Shown here in pieces: positions 53,446 through 64,000 of a stretch of DNA of 64,000 nucleotides. This DNA is from Eulemur rufifrons (taxonomy: Eukaryota; Chordata; Mammalia; Primates; Lemuridae): assembly GCF_041146395.1 (NCBI RefSeq), contig NC_090996.1:27366738-27430737 (forward strand), given 5' to 3'. Both the position numbers and the translations under genes were made by a program. Every line of letters starts with the position of its first letter. Within the stretch, counting starts at the first letter, position 1. Below the pieces are notes generated by a model. It did no database searches and was not told the DNA's origin. It saw only the letters and a program-made list of their open reading frames with translations.

Positions 53446-54254
53446 TCCTCTTTATCCACACTTAATGTCAATCAGAGAGTAGGTATGTCATATCACTTAA
53501 TCCAGACATATAAATAGAAATGCTCTCCCAAAGGAAATGTGTCTAAGGATAGGCTTTCCCTGGTATGGAAGGAACAGAACTTGGCATCTTTTAAGCTAAA
53601 CCAGACACTGTGTTGAGCATTTAGGCTTTCTTTACAAATAGTCCTACAGCTGGTTGGAAGTACTTTGGAAAGGCAATGCAAATCTAATTAGGCAATGCCA
53701 TGTGGCCAGCATTAGTAGCAATTTTTGAAAAGAGCCCAGGAGACGACTTACAGAAAGCGATTTTTTTTTTTTCCTTTAAGGGCTCTGTTTCTCTGTTGCT
53801 TGTGGGCACACACACACACGCACACACACAGACACACACAATCTCAATTTTCTGGGTGGAAGTATAAGACACATTTGGGGCCATACAGATTCTTCCTGGA
53901 CTGGTCTGCTGCTGTAAATAAAGTTAATAGCATTGATATTCCTAAGAGAACAAAAGCTCGTGTGTTTTACATGGGCATACAAGAAAAACATAAGACAGGA
54001 ACAAATGGCTAAGGATGGGACAGCTGCTCCACCCAAGCTATTTCCTTAGGAGGGAATTGACAGTTCCTTCGCTTCTCATTTGCATCCAAACATTAGTAAT
54101 AAACACATGCACACATGCACACACAAATTGTGTTATCAACTGGCACACAGAGTGAAAACATTTTCACTGTGAAGACAACTGCACAATGAATTCATGCCGA
54201 CTTGTATCACTGTCCCCTAGTGAACAGACTGTAGCACCAATAGCCTCTCGTTCC
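53446..54254. other. Unassigned; short T-run and (CA)n
   Basis: T14 near 53761-53772 and (CA)n at 53808-53841. Nothing else recognised. Confidence 0.4.
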
Positions 54255-54500
54255 ACAAATAATATTAGTAACAACCAACAGTTATGTTGCCAGGCACTGT
54301 GCTACATTCTTTACACGTGTTAGTTCATTTAGTGCTCACACCAATCTTGCAAGGTATGTGTTACTTTACTCCTTTCATAGAATGGGAAACTGAGGTTCAG
54401 AGAATTAATTTTTCCAAGATTGCAAACCTAATGACAAATACCCAATTCCAATTGTCTACCTGCCAACCTCATGGCCCCCACTCCCTCACTGCACCACCTC
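54255..54500 (-). mobile_element. MIR SINE, antisense
   Basis: TTGCCAGGCACTGTGCTACA, GTTAGTTCATTTAGTGCTCA and GGGAAACTGAGGTTCAGAGA. Confidence 0.95.
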
Positions 54501-54934
54501 AAAGTCATGCTAGACAAGTCTGGTGAGCATCTTCCACATATCAGAGACCCATCTACACCACGGAATACCATGCTTTAAGAGAAAAACAGATTTCTTGATC
54601 TAAAACACTCAAACTCATTTCAGTCTTCTGCACTGAACCTGCAAATGTTCCCTAGCTGATCCAGTAGAGATCACTCCCTCACTCTTATTAACCACAGAAT
54701 TCACTAACCCATGTGCCAAAACCACTGGAGTCATAGATCTTCAGATGGAACAACTAGTCTGCCCAACTGTGGAAAAGAACATTTAGTTTTCAGGAATAAG
54801 AGTGTTGGTAGTTATAGCTTCATGCAAGAAAGTTAAACCCTCACATGGGTTGGAATTAAGCCCAGTTCTCTCAAAAGTCAAAATCCCAAGAATCCCAGGG
54901 TTCCACCGGGCTCCTTATCGAGCTTGTGCTTAAG

Positions 54935-55045
54935 ATTCAGGCGTGCATGCATTCAACAGCTATCTATTTAACACTGCGTATTTTCTAGGCATTGGAGATA
55001 GAGGAGTGAATAAAACAGATGCATCCCTGCCTACCTCCAAGAAAG
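54935..55045 (-). mobile_element. L2 3' tip, antisense
   Basis: CATTCAACAGCTATCTATTT, TTTCTAGGCATTGGAGATAG and CATCCCTGCCTACCTCC. Confidence 0.7.
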
Positions 55046-55380
55046 ATTAAAACAGTAATCTACCTCGCCTTTCCTTTCCTCACACACATTTCTTGGCCCC
55101 ACTACAATCCTAAGGAAGAACCCTAAAATACACTCTACCCCACCCAGCTGCTTGAACCAAGGTCGGACAGCTGCTCCACGGGGAACCAGACCACTGGTGG
55201 TTGGAAACAGATCATATTCTCTCTCTAATTTGAACTAAGTGCTCACGGTGACTGAGCACATTAAGGACAGGAAAGAGGCCTTACCCACTTTACGAACTGA
55301 AGCGCCTGCGGTGGTCCTGATCCCCACACTTCCTGAGACCCAAATACTCACCATGAGATAGCCCATGTCCATCTAATAAA
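55046..55380. other. Unassigned; hairpin at 55239-55259
   Basis: Perfect 7-bp stem GTGCTCA/TGAGCAC. Otherwise nothing recognised. Confidence 0.35.
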
Positions 55381-55381
55381 G

Positions 55382-55450
55382 TCCAGGCTGAGGAGTCAGG
55401 TAGATCTGGGTTTGAATCCTGCCTCTCTATGTATTAACTATAATGTCATT
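55382..55450 (+). mobile_element. MIR SINE fragment
   Basis: GAGTCAGGTAGATCTGGGTT then TGAATCCTGCCTCTCTATG. Confidence 0.75.
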
Positions 55451-55519
55451 GACACCTTCTCTAATTGTTTAACACTTTATTGTGTTTAGTTTCAAGTATA
55501 CTGAGCACCACAAGGAGAG

Positions 55520-55735
55520 GTAATACAGCATCGTGGTTAAAATCACAGACCTTAGGGCCTGAGTGGCTCAGTTTAAACCCCAGCTTCACTATGTAGTAGC
55601 TAGATGAACTGAGCCTCAGTTTCCCAGTCCTTATCACAGTTAAAATAACAGTCTGACTCTAATAAGGTTTTGATGATTCAATGTGTTGGAGGTTTATAAT
55701 GCTTTATGTATAAGTCACTGCTAATATTATACTCT
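55520..55735 (+). mobile_element. MIR SINE
   Basis: CAGCATCGTGGTTAAAATCA, AGTTTAAACCCCAGCTTCAC and TGAGCCTCAGTTTCCCAGTC. Confidence 0.9.
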
Positions 55736-55739
55736 TACA

Positions 55740-56490
55740 TATTTTTTTTTATTTTAATATAATCCTTTATCTATATTTACCCTTTTGCCTGCCCTGGCTA
55801 GGAAATTCTCCCCAAATGTTTTAAATATTTGGGAATATCCTTGTCAATATTTCCAAAAGTTAAGTTTGGAAAATCCCAGGTGCCTTGGTAAAGGTGGACA
55901 AATGAATGGTGCTAGGTTTGGTTCCTTACAAATCCACTTGGGCATCATTCTGGGGCGGCAGGAAGGTGGTGGGGCTGGAATAGAAGCCTGCTCTTTCTGG
56001 TGGATTCCGTGGCCTAGAACATCAAGTCATCATTTCTCCTCAGTTTGGGGTGAGATCTCACTTGCTCAGATTATGCAGTAAAATAAATTGTGTAACACCA
56101 ACCCAGTTCCAAAGAGGGGTTGCGTGCATGCATGGAACATGAGAGGACCCCGTCCCACCAGTCTGCGGCAAGAGTACAGTCAGGCCAGCAATTGGTTCTA
56201 ACCCAGAATTGGCCCACATTGAATAATTTTATTTGGATGTTTTTATAGATACTGGGAGACACATTTGATACTGTGGCAATAAAGGTTTTGTAATTGCTGC
56301 TGGCTTATTTCATGTTGTTTTCTGTCTTTATCACATCATTACACAATATTGCACAACCAAAACTCTACTATCAAAGTGTGCTGTGCTAAAGACAATGTGG
56401 AAACCTGGGTTGGATTCTGGAACAGAAAAGGGATATTAGTGAAGAAACTAGTAAAATCCAAACCATGTTAACAGTTTAGCCAAAGGGAAC
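55740..56490. other. Unassigned sequence
   Basis: No exon or repeat recognised. Confidence 0.35.
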
Positions 56491-56494
56491 GTAC

Positions 56495-56655
56495 TCATGT
56501 TCGTTTCTTAGTTTTGACAAATGTACCATGGTGATGTAAAATGTTAACATTAGGGGAAAGTGGGTGAGGAATATATAGAACTCTGTGTACTATCTTTGTA
56601 ATTTTTCTGTAAATAAAAAAGTACTCTGAAAGAAAAATTTTATTTAAAAAAAAAT
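56495..56655 (+). mobile_element. L1M-type L1 3' end
   Basis: TTAGTTTTGACAAATGTACC, TGTTAACATTAGGGGAAAGT and AATTTTTCTGTAAATAAAAA with an A tail. Confidence 0.9.
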
Positions 56656-56659
56656 GTGC

Positions 56660-59170
56660 TGTGAACACAAATGAGTTGAGAAACTTGGATCCAGGATACA
56701 TGCACAGCCCCTCACTCACATTCCCCATCCTGAAAAAGACCAAATGGAGCCTGTATTTATTCTGCACTCCCAAAATGGGTGGGGGGTGTCACTGGCAGGA
56801 AGGGAAGTTGGGGTGAGGGAGGCAGAGTATGTTCACAGCATTTAAGGACAAAATGTGCCTTCAAAAACAAACTATAATTATACGGAAGCCGAGGAGTATT
56901 TGCAGAAAATCACTATCTCATAGGAATCTACATCCTGTTAATCAAAGAGGTTGAGGCCCTTTTGATTATCAGACTAAATATTTTTAGGCAATATCACTGA
57001 ATGCCTGGAAAGAACATGAACAACATCAGCTGGGGAAAAATCCATCCTCAGATAAAAAGGCAAGTCATGCATATCACAGGAAAAATGAACCTCAGGAAAT
57101 TCATATAGAAAGGTTGACCAAAATTTGCCCATATCAAAACACTTTCCTCCCTGTTTGCCTTCATCCAAGTCCTCTACTCCCCTTTTTCCAAATATCTAGA
57201 TTTCTACAGTGGGTATTGATTCTGTTAGCGTTTAACCAAAGCATAGGAACATAGCATTTGACCAAAGGAAGAGGTCAGAAAGCGACCTAGCATTATTAAT
57301 AGTAAGCAGATAGGGAGAGAGAAATAGATGGAGATTATTGCTCTCTTAAGGCATTGTCAAGCGGGTGATTGAATAGCCATAAAAATGACATTTAAGTTGA
57401 GACTACCGAATCCCCAGTCAAACCTAGAAAATGGGATATTTAGTGAAGAACAAACTAAAAATGGCACAACGCACCCTTCTTGGTGCATCACACACAGGTG
57501 CATTTTTCTTTCCATTTTTTTGTAATGATAAGTCATTGTGGCTCCCATAATGTCCACAAAAGGGTTTTATATTCAGCAGGTGCATTCTAATGGTGGAATG
57601 AAGGACTGGTCTTGTTATCCATTTATGAGACTGGATTCCTTCTCTTCCACTTCTCCATCAGTTAAAATGGGCTCTGGGGATTGCCTGGTTTCTTAAACCT
57701 TTAATAACTGATTAATATCACTCATCTAGTCCTAAGCTGTCAATCAACTCCCCAAATCATCCATTCTTCTGAATATACAATTTTTTTACAACCATCTCTG
57801 AGCAGTGATTTATGTTCAGGGCAACTTTAAATGAAAATCCCTTATGTAAGCAACATTCGTTTATGTTCCCTGCCCTTTAGCCTGATGGAATGATGAAACT
57901 TGGGTGACTTCAATGAGTTTGTTATTACATTTGAGTGCAGATTCAAAATCAGTGATTGAAACTTCAAATGAAAAACCTGTTAACAATCACCTTTTATAGC
58001 CAGGGACTCAATACCATTTCAGTTTCTCTGCTCTGTGATCATGTTCACTCATATATGATGTTTGGGAGCCAAGCATACAACTAAGTTCAACTTATTTCCC
58101 AGTGAGAGCTGAAAGAGAATGTGCTCATTCCCATCAAAGCCAGAATCAGATACAGCAATTCCTACATCTGAGTTGGAGCCATTTTCCGTATCTTTTGGGG
58201 CTGTTTCTTCCAACGGCCAGTGTCTTTTGCTGTCAAATGTGGCTATTTCTCACACCATGTTATGATCCAGTTCACAATCGAATAATGTCCAATTATTTAA
58301 TATATTTAAACCTAAAACATTCTATTTGGTGGCTCATTTTTCTAATCATGTAACCGTTGACGCTGACTTTGCTAATGCCCTGCAACCATTTCTAAAACCA
58401 TGAGAAACCATCACAATGAGCAATCAGAGAATTCGTGTGACCTATGTTAAATTGCACACACGTCTTCCTCTCCCCGTTAAGCATAAAAATTTGCAACCAG
58501 ACAATCCAAAACTATGATTCAGCAAATAAAACACCCATGCACCTCCTAGTGAGCAAAGGCGACCCAGACTGTAAAAATGTGCAATACCAGAACCGTTTCT
58601 GTTTTCAGGAACCTCCAGCCACAACTAAATGCATCCCTTAAATTGTCTGGCTTTTGTTATTTTAAACCAAGCCCTCCACATTACTTTAATGTGGGGGTTA
58701 CTTGAAAACATAATTACTGGGAATAACCATGGTAGTACATTATTGTCAAAAACTAAACAATCTTATTTTTCCTCCACTCTCATTAGTCAGAGCATCAGCT
58801 CCATAATGTATGTTGTATATACAGACCTTTGAAAGGAAAGAAAATCTTTGGGAGTTTACCAAGATCTCCAAGCATGCTCTGTCTGCTGAAAAATAGATAC
58901 ACAATAGCAAATATAGCCTTTTTTTCCTGGCAGAACAATGGAAACAAATTCGCTACCATTGAATCACACATATGAACCCCAAACCAACATGATCATAACT
59001 CAATATCCACCCCCCGCACATACAGAGTATTTTATAGGTTATTTTTATGGAACTCTAGTTTTATAAAAAGATAATACATAATTCTTCTGAACTATTATTG
59101 CTTAACTGAATATAGCATGAAACCTAGAAGTCACAGCTGGTTTATGTAAGGAGGTGGAGAAATAAACTAA
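56660..59170. other. Long repeat-poor stretch
   Basis: No clear repeat in about 2.5 kb, unusual for this window. 57600-58060 looks like conserved non-coding DNA (CTTTAATAACTGATTAATAT, TAAGCTGTCAATCAACTCCC). No exon found. Confidence 0.4.
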
Positions 59171-59394
59171 TGGATCATTGGCTAAGAGATTAACTACCTC
59201 AGATGAACCAACCAGATAATCCATTAGTTAACTAAGTACCCAACCATGATGAAATAACCAAGAGGGCCACTAGTTAATAGATCCATCAAGATGAACCACC
59301 GAAGCAGTCTACTAGGTGCAAGAAGAATCAACCATGAGAAACCAACCAAGTGGATCACTATTTAACAAAGAAATCAACCAAGTGAAACGATGCC
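59171..59394. repeat. Degenerate ~45-bp minisatellite, five units
   Basis: Units at 59171-59219, 59220-59264, 59265-59306, 59307-59351 and 59352-59394. Shared parts per unit: a GGATCACTAGTTAAC-like start, then ATCAACCATGA, then GAAACCAACCAAGT. Divergence between units is high, so the array is old. Confidence 0.7.
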
Positions 59395-59550
59395 GAACTC
59401 TGCGTTATCCAAGAGAGATGAAATACAATTTCTAACTTATCAACAAAGAGAAGCTCTTAACTAACCCAGACACACACCATGAAATCTGGAAATGTGACCA
59501 CCGCGTGGGCACCATGCGGGACTGGAAATGATTCGTGCAGCTGTACTTAC
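59395..59550. other. Minus-strand flank downstream of the candidate exon
   Basis: Contains the donor site at 59545-59550 (plus strand ACTTAC). No other exon signal. Confidence 0.4.
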
Positions 59551-59678
59551 GAAGATTATTTATGGGGGTCCTCGTATCCATGTTCTCGTAATGCTGGACG
59601 TGGACAACAATGTTAAGGTCTCTTTCCATGTGGTCAGTGTTGCAGTGGCCCTGTGGCCTCATGACATCCGCAAGGGCC
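59551..59678 (-). CDS. Candidate internal coding exon, unidentified protein
   Basis: Seen: on the minus strand a pyrimidine-rich tract ending TTCTTTCAG precedes the segment and GTAAGTA follows it, giving a 128-bp exon. Only one of its three minus-strand frames is open; the other two hit TGA early. That frame uses the first base to finish a split codon and leaves one base at the end, so the flanking introns would be phase 2 upstream and phase 1 downstream. The 42-residue peptide begins ALADVMRPQGHCNTD and ends YENMDTRTPINNL, with a hydrophobic stretch LNIVVHVQ between, suggesting a folded domain rather than low complexity. It overlaps no repeat I recognise. I could not match it to a family, so no function is given. 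No partner exon was found elsewhere in the window. It could be a chance open segment or a dead exon; I put a real exon at slightly better than even. Confidence 0.5.
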
Positions 59679-59725
59679 CTGAAAGAAGAATGAATTTAAA
59701 TCTGTTCATTGCAAAAACAATGACT

Positions 59726-59840
59726 GGCACCTGCTATGCCCTGAGCACTGTGCTTGTGAACAAAAGGCAAGGCTGCTGACTCCATGGCAGCCTCCATTCT
59801 AGGTAGGGGCAGGGGGGAGAAAAACATAAGAAAATAAAAT
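59726..59840 (-). mobile_element. L2 tip, antisense
   Basis: GGCACCTGCTATGCCCTGAG, CACTGTGCTTGTGAACAAAA and CCATTCTAGGTAGGGGCAGG. It begins less than 50 bp from the exon acceptor. Confidence 0.65.
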
Positions 59841-59899
59841 CACTGTAATGAGAGGTTACATTAGGGACTTCACACAGGCTAGTTTACATGCTTCTCACA

Positions 59900-59970
59900 A
59901 CAGCCGTGTAATAACAGTGATATCTACCCCAGGGAGTCACTGAGAGGATTAAATGATGAATACACGGAAG
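59900..59970 (+). mobile_element. MIR SINE 3' fragment
   Basis: AATAACAGTGATATCTACCC then GAGAGGATTAAATGATGAAT. Confidence 0.55.
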
Positions 59971-60049
59971 GTGTCTCCACTTCGTAGATTTAGTTCTCTC
60001 TTTATATCTAACACTAGATACCAACACTTCATGTACAGCAATGGCCCAA

Positions 60050-60262
60050 TATTAGGAACAACAGATAACATTTATTGAGTAACTTACCATAGGCCGGGCA
60101 CCATGCTAATCGCATTACATCCTGTAACTCAACAAAGCAGCACAAAACACCTTGTAAGAAACATTACTCCTTTGCAGATGAGTAAACAAAGGCTCAGAGA
60201 GGTGAATTACCCTGCTCAGCCAGCAAGTTGTGGCACACAGACTTGAACCAGAGTCTTTTTAG
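60050..60262 (-). mobile_element. MIR SINE, antisense
   Basis: AACATTTATTGAGTAACTTA, GGCCGGGCACCATGCTAATC, TTTGCAGATGAGTAAACAAA and GGCTCAGAGAGGTGAATTAC. Confidence 0.95.
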
Positions 60263-60469
60263 GGGGTAGGTGTGGGGATGGAGACACAATGCAACCCGTA
60301 ACATTGACCTTCACAATTAGATGTCCATTTGGGGATAAATCTCTGTGTTTACACATAAAGTGGAGCAGAGATCTGTCAAACAGATATCACACCTAAGATT
60401 AGACTTACCAGCACACTTTTTCTCTTTATCTACCCTCTATCATGTCTTTATTTAGATACAGGAATATCC

Positions 60470-60935
60470 CTGAAAGACATATGAATTTTGTAGGTATTAT
60501 TATATATGTGTGTATCCTTTACATAAATGGTGATTTTACCATAAACTTCATTCTCTTTCTTCCTTTTTTCACACACGAGAGCCAGCCATATTGCTGAGTG
60601 TGAATCTCTTTCATCCTGTGCAATTGCTGCATAGTATTTCGTCATATGCAACCTCCATATTTCACTTACCTGCAGGGACAACAGTCTCCATCTGCAACTA
60701 TTAATGGTAGAAGAACTGACCAATCTGAATGGAATCTAGCTACACACATCCAGTTGTTTTATTGCAAACCAGCAGACTATCAGTCCTATTTATCATTTCC
60801 ATAATTATGAATATCTAGATGGTCACCAACTCCCTGGCCCCTATAAATAACAGTGCAATAAATACCTTCATACAGGTCTCCTCTTGGACCAGGGAGAATT
60901 TCTCCAGGATACAAACTACCATGTTTTAGGATAGA
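60470..60935 (-). mobile_element. Old L1 UTR, antisense
   Basis: CTTTACATAAATGGTGATTT, TTGCTGCATAGTATTTCGTC and GAGAATTTCTCCAGGATACA fit antisense old L1. 60660-60800 is not accounted for and may be an insertion. Confidence 0.6.
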
Positions 60936-61084
60936 CCCAAATGTTCTTAGCTTCCCAGAAGCTTCTGAGTCCATATAAAGAGAGACAGAGAAGGAAAATG
61001 AACTGTTTGGGTGAGGCCCACGCAGACCACCTCTGAACTCAGCAGGCCCAGCCTGCCTGCTGAAATCTACCCCACTACTGCAGT

Positions 61085-61265
61085 GACTCTCAGACAGTGG
61101 TCTGCCCATCAGCAGGGTCAGTGTCACCTGGAAACTTGCAAAGGCACAAATTTTCAGATCCATCCAGACCTACTGAGTCAGAAACTCCAAGGGTGGGGCC
61201 CAGCAAGCTGTGTTTTCACGGGCCGCCCATGTGAGTCCGCTGCACATTCAGGTTGGAGACTGCGC
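61085..61265 (+). mobile_element. MER5A-type hAT element
   Basis: GACTCTCAGACAGTGGTCTG, CCAGACCTACTGAGTCAGAA, GGGTGGGGCCCAGCAAGCTG and TGTGTTTTCACGGGCCGC follow MER5A. Confidence 0.9.
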
Positions 61266-61434
61266 TAAGGCAAGAGGGGCCCCGAGCTTGGGGAATGGGG
61301 CAATGGGATGACAGAGCAAGAACCACAGATGGGGAGAAGTCGCAGATGTGAGAGAGAGACCCAGCACAGCAAGAGTCCCACATGGATTAGAGCAAAAGAC
61401 TGAGTTCACCAAGAGACAAAATAACAACAGCTCT

Positions 61435-61615
61435 CATTGTCTTTCATTCATTCAACAAATATTCATTGTTTACTATCTGCCGTGCCCTATACAAAGCCCT
61501 GAGGACACAGTGGTGTCTGACAAGAACAATGTCACTGCCTTCCCGGAGCTTATATTCTATAGGAAAAGATAAAAAATAAACATGTTAAGCAAATAAACAA
61601 GGGCTTCACATAAAT
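61435..61615 (-). mobile_element. L2 tip plus adjoining ancient repeat, antisense
   Basis: TTCATTCATTCAACAAATAT, GCCCTGAGGACACAGTGGTG and GCCTTCCCGGAGCTTATATT. The companion sequence resumes at 62100 after an L1. Confidence 0.8.
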
Positions 61616-61649
61616 AATTTTTTAAAAAGAGTAACGTGATTGAGAGAGA

Positions 61650-62098
61650 CCAATACACAGCAGCAAATTTCACAATAGCCAAAAAGTAGAAACAACCCTA
61701 ATAGCCATCCACCGATGGATGGATACACAAGATGTGTCGTATGGGGTGGAATATTATTCAGCCATAAAAAGGAATGAAGCACTGACACTTGCTTTACCAT
61801 GAAGGAATCTTGAAACCATTATTCCCAGTGAAAGAAGCCAGACACAAAAAGCCACATATTGTATGATTCCACTTATATCACGTGTCCAGAGTAGGCAAAG
61901 CCATAAAGACAGAAAGTAGATTCGAGGTTTCCAGGGGCTAGAGGCAGGGGGGAGGTGACTGATAATGGACATGGACAAATTTTTAGAGTGATGAAAACAT
62001 TATTAGAATTAGTGGACTGGAAGTAAATAATGATTATGGTTGCACAAATCTGTCAATATACTAACAACCACAGGATTGTGGGTTTTGGGGAGTTTTTT
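61650..62098 (+). mobile_element. L1M-type L1 3' end
   Basis: ATATTATTCAGCCATAAAAA, GGAATGAAGCACTGACACTT, TATTGTATGATTCCACTTAT and TTTCCAGGGGCTAGAGGCAG cover the end of ORF2 and the 3' UTR. Confidence 0.95.
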
Positions 62099-62099
62099 A

Positions 62100-62330
62100 A
62101 TTACAAATAAACAGAGACAGGGGCGAGAGATGGTGTGATCAGGAAAAGCCTTCCTGGGGAAATGACAGTTGAGTTGGGCCTTGAACAGTGAGGAGTTGGT
62201 CCTGAGAAGATGATAGACCATTCTATGCTGAGAGAACAGCAAGTGCACAGGCCCTGGGGCAGGAAGGAGCTCAAGTATTTGAAGAACAAGCAAGAAGTCC
62301 AATAAAGCTGGAATGGGTCAAACGAGGAAG
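62100..62330 (-). repeat. Ancient repeat continuation after L1
   Basis: AAAAGCCTTCCTGGGGAAAT, GAACAGCAAGTGCACAGGCC and CTGGGGCAGGAAGGAGCTC continue the repeat at 61435, so the L1 inserted into it. Confidence 0.7.
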
Positions 62331-62344
62331 GCTGCATTACCAGG

Positions 62345-62475
62345 TGTGGGTTATCATAACCCATTTCGCAGAGTGAAAGACTTCCCAATTTAACCCAGCT
62401 TATCAGTGGGGGGATCGAGTGGAGATGCAAACCTGAGTGTCTTTGAAATCAAAGTTCAAGCTCCTTGCTGCCTCT
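62345..62475 (-). mobile_element. MIR SINE fragment, antisense
   Basis: AACCCATTTCGCAGAGTGAA and GAGATGCAAACCTGAGTGTC. Confidence 0.65.
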
Positions 62476-62479
62476 GTGC

Positions 62480-63777
62480 AATAAGCAGGGAAGGAAGTTT
62501 TGAAGCACAGGACAGAGGCCTTCTGAACCTAACTTTTTCCCTTCTAAACAGGTTCTTCGTCCCGAGTTCAGGGGACCGCTGAACTCCTCTGAAATTGAAT
62601 GGAATTTTGTTTGCGCATTTTCCTCAAGCAAGAAGCTATAGCTTTTATGGGACTCTCTAAGGAGTCCCCCTTCAAACTCCAAAATAATCAGGCTTCCAAG
62701 AGGATTGCAAAATAAGTAACTAGGATGGCTACCATGAACGTGGCCAGCACTGCCATCTGCAGCTGCCCTGGCCTACTTCTGAGTGCCAAAATTTCTGAAA
62801 TTCCAGCCTGAAAGCCCAAGGACACTTTTCCCCAAAGCGGCCCTCCCCAGAGCACGCAGGAGAGATGAGGATTCTTAGAGACTCCCCTTTCCCGGACCAG
62901 GAGTCACCAAACTATCACTTGCTCACTCCAGGGATGACATAAAATGATATGGTACAGAAGAAGGAAATATCAGAACTTCTTTGTATGATCTTTAGTCATT
63001 AAAAATGAGAAATCAATTTAATACACCTGCTCTTGGAACCCCCATGTCAGATGGCAGGAATCAGGAAGCTTGGAGCCAGGAAGGTGATCACTAGCAACGC
63101 CTTCACTGGGACATGCTGCCTGTATTGAGGTTACATGTGCCCTTGAAGGGGATGCACAGATTAAATTATCTGCATTTGACTACATTAACCATCGCAAAGC
63201 AGGCAAGTGGCTTAAAAAAATGCCCCCTTTAACCAAACCACAGCCTGAAGACAGTACGGGGAATGTAAGCACAAGAAAACAATAAAGTGGACTCCTCTTC
63301 CCTTCTCTTCAGTAGCGTCTTATAAGGTTACAACAGTGAAGGTCTATTCAGATCGAAACAAAGTCCCACCAAAAATAATCAAAACTCTCAGGAAGAATCT
63401 TCAAAACATGGATTTATTTATGAACAATGAACCTCACCATCAGCATACATTAATTATGCTTTGAGATATCAGCTAATGATCATATGAAGTCATCACAATT
63501 AGCAAAAGATTTTAAGATAATATTTATTTCACTTTCAGCTCAGTTTAAAACTTCTTATGCATACTTACAAACGTATCTAATAATTGTTCGTGGGTACAGG
63601 CACATGCATACACTTAGTAAAACAAATGTGCATCTATTGGGGAGCATACAAAAAATATTTTATAAATAGGGATGTGTCCAAAAAAATTTTGATGAATTAG
63701 ATGGTTAAAAAGAAACAACTATGTGACACAAACCAAACAAATGCCTAAGGATTTGGCATTTGCTTGTGACACACAGT
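62480..63777. other. Repeat-poor sequence
   Basis: 63000-63260 looks like conserved non-coding DNA (GATTAAATTATCTGCATTTG). No exon found. Confidence 0.4.
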
Positions 63778-63945
63778 TTGGGTGCCTCTCAACCTTTAAT
63801 GTGCATTTAGAGTATCTGGGGGATCTTGTTAAAAGGCAGATTCTGACTCAATACGTCTGAATCTCCATCACCTGCTTGAGCTCCCGGGTAACGGGGATTC
63901 TGCTGGTCCACAGACCACACTCTTGAGTAGCAAGAGCCTAAGGGT
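63778..63945 (-). mobile_element. MER5-like hAT element, antisense
   Basis: CTCTCAACCTTTAATGTGCA, GGGGGATCTTGTTAAAAGGC and CTGGTCCACAGACCACACTC. Confidence 0.75.
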
Positions 63946-63949
63946 GCTG

Positions 63950-64000
63950 TGATGGTTAGCGTTATGCATCAAGTTGACTGGGCCATGGGATGCCCAGATA
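63950..64000 (+). mobile_element. Start of an interspersed repeat, cut by the window end
   Basis: GTGATGGTTAGCGTTATGCA then CAAGTTGACTGGGCCATGGG matches the first 50 bp of a common mammalian repeat whose name I am not sure of. Confidence 0.7.

Noticed and set aside
59171..59394. CRISPR-like array
   Set aside because: Units are contiguous and degenerate with no distinct spacers, in a mammalian genome.

Overview
This is vertebrate nuclear DNA, almost certainly from a strepsirrhine primate and most likely a lemur. The youngest SINEs (39499-39828 and 47345-47686) are Alu dimers whose right arm reads GCTGACGCCACGGCACTCAC, with an A/T-rich ATTATATGGACA stretch between the arms. I know this form from lemur and galago genomes, not from human AluS/AluY. 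The remaining repeats are general eutherian families: MIR, L2, old L1, MLT1 LTRs, MER5, MER1, MER20 and other hAT elements. All repeat names are from memory of consensus sequences. Boundaries are good to about 20 bp unless a target-site duplication (TSD) is given.

There is no gene-dense content. No rRNA, tRNA, CRISPR, CpG island or bacterial-type operon was seen. Nearly every open frame is a chance frame or lies in a repeat. The one region that looks coding is a 128-bp segment on the minus strand at 59551-59678. It has a consensus acceptor, a consensus donor (GTAAGT) and exactly one open frame. If it is real, the window is largely intronic to a minus-strand gene, but I could not identify the protein.

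Layout. 1-5 kb is mostly unassigned with MIR fragments and two related copies of an unnamed repeat. 4.8-6.8 kb is an old L1/HAL1 broken by an Alu, which is followed by a MER5A. 9-13 kb holds L2, an L1 inserted into an L1, and a hAT element. 13.9-18 kb is a nested L1/hAT mosaic with two local duplications. 19-25 kb holds L2 and MIR copies, a MER1 and an MLT1 LTR. 26-27 kb has a head-to-tail pair of MLT1 LTRs and a palindromic mariner MITE. 28-32 kb ends in a hAT-hAT-L1-Alu nest that records two insertions into one target and a twin-primed L1 inversion. 32-44 kb alternates MLT1, MIR, MER20, MER1 and Alu. 44-46 kb is unassigned. 47-49 kb has an Alu inside an L2, then a decayed mariner with transposase remnants. 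49-59 kb is repeat-poor and AT-rich with several stretches that look like conserved non-coding sequence. 59-60 kb has a degenerate 45-bp minisatellite and the candidate exon. 60-64 kb returns to MIR, L1, L2 and MER5.

The main content is a legible insertion history plus one candidate exon. No self-contained new biological system could be demonstrated from the sequence alone.
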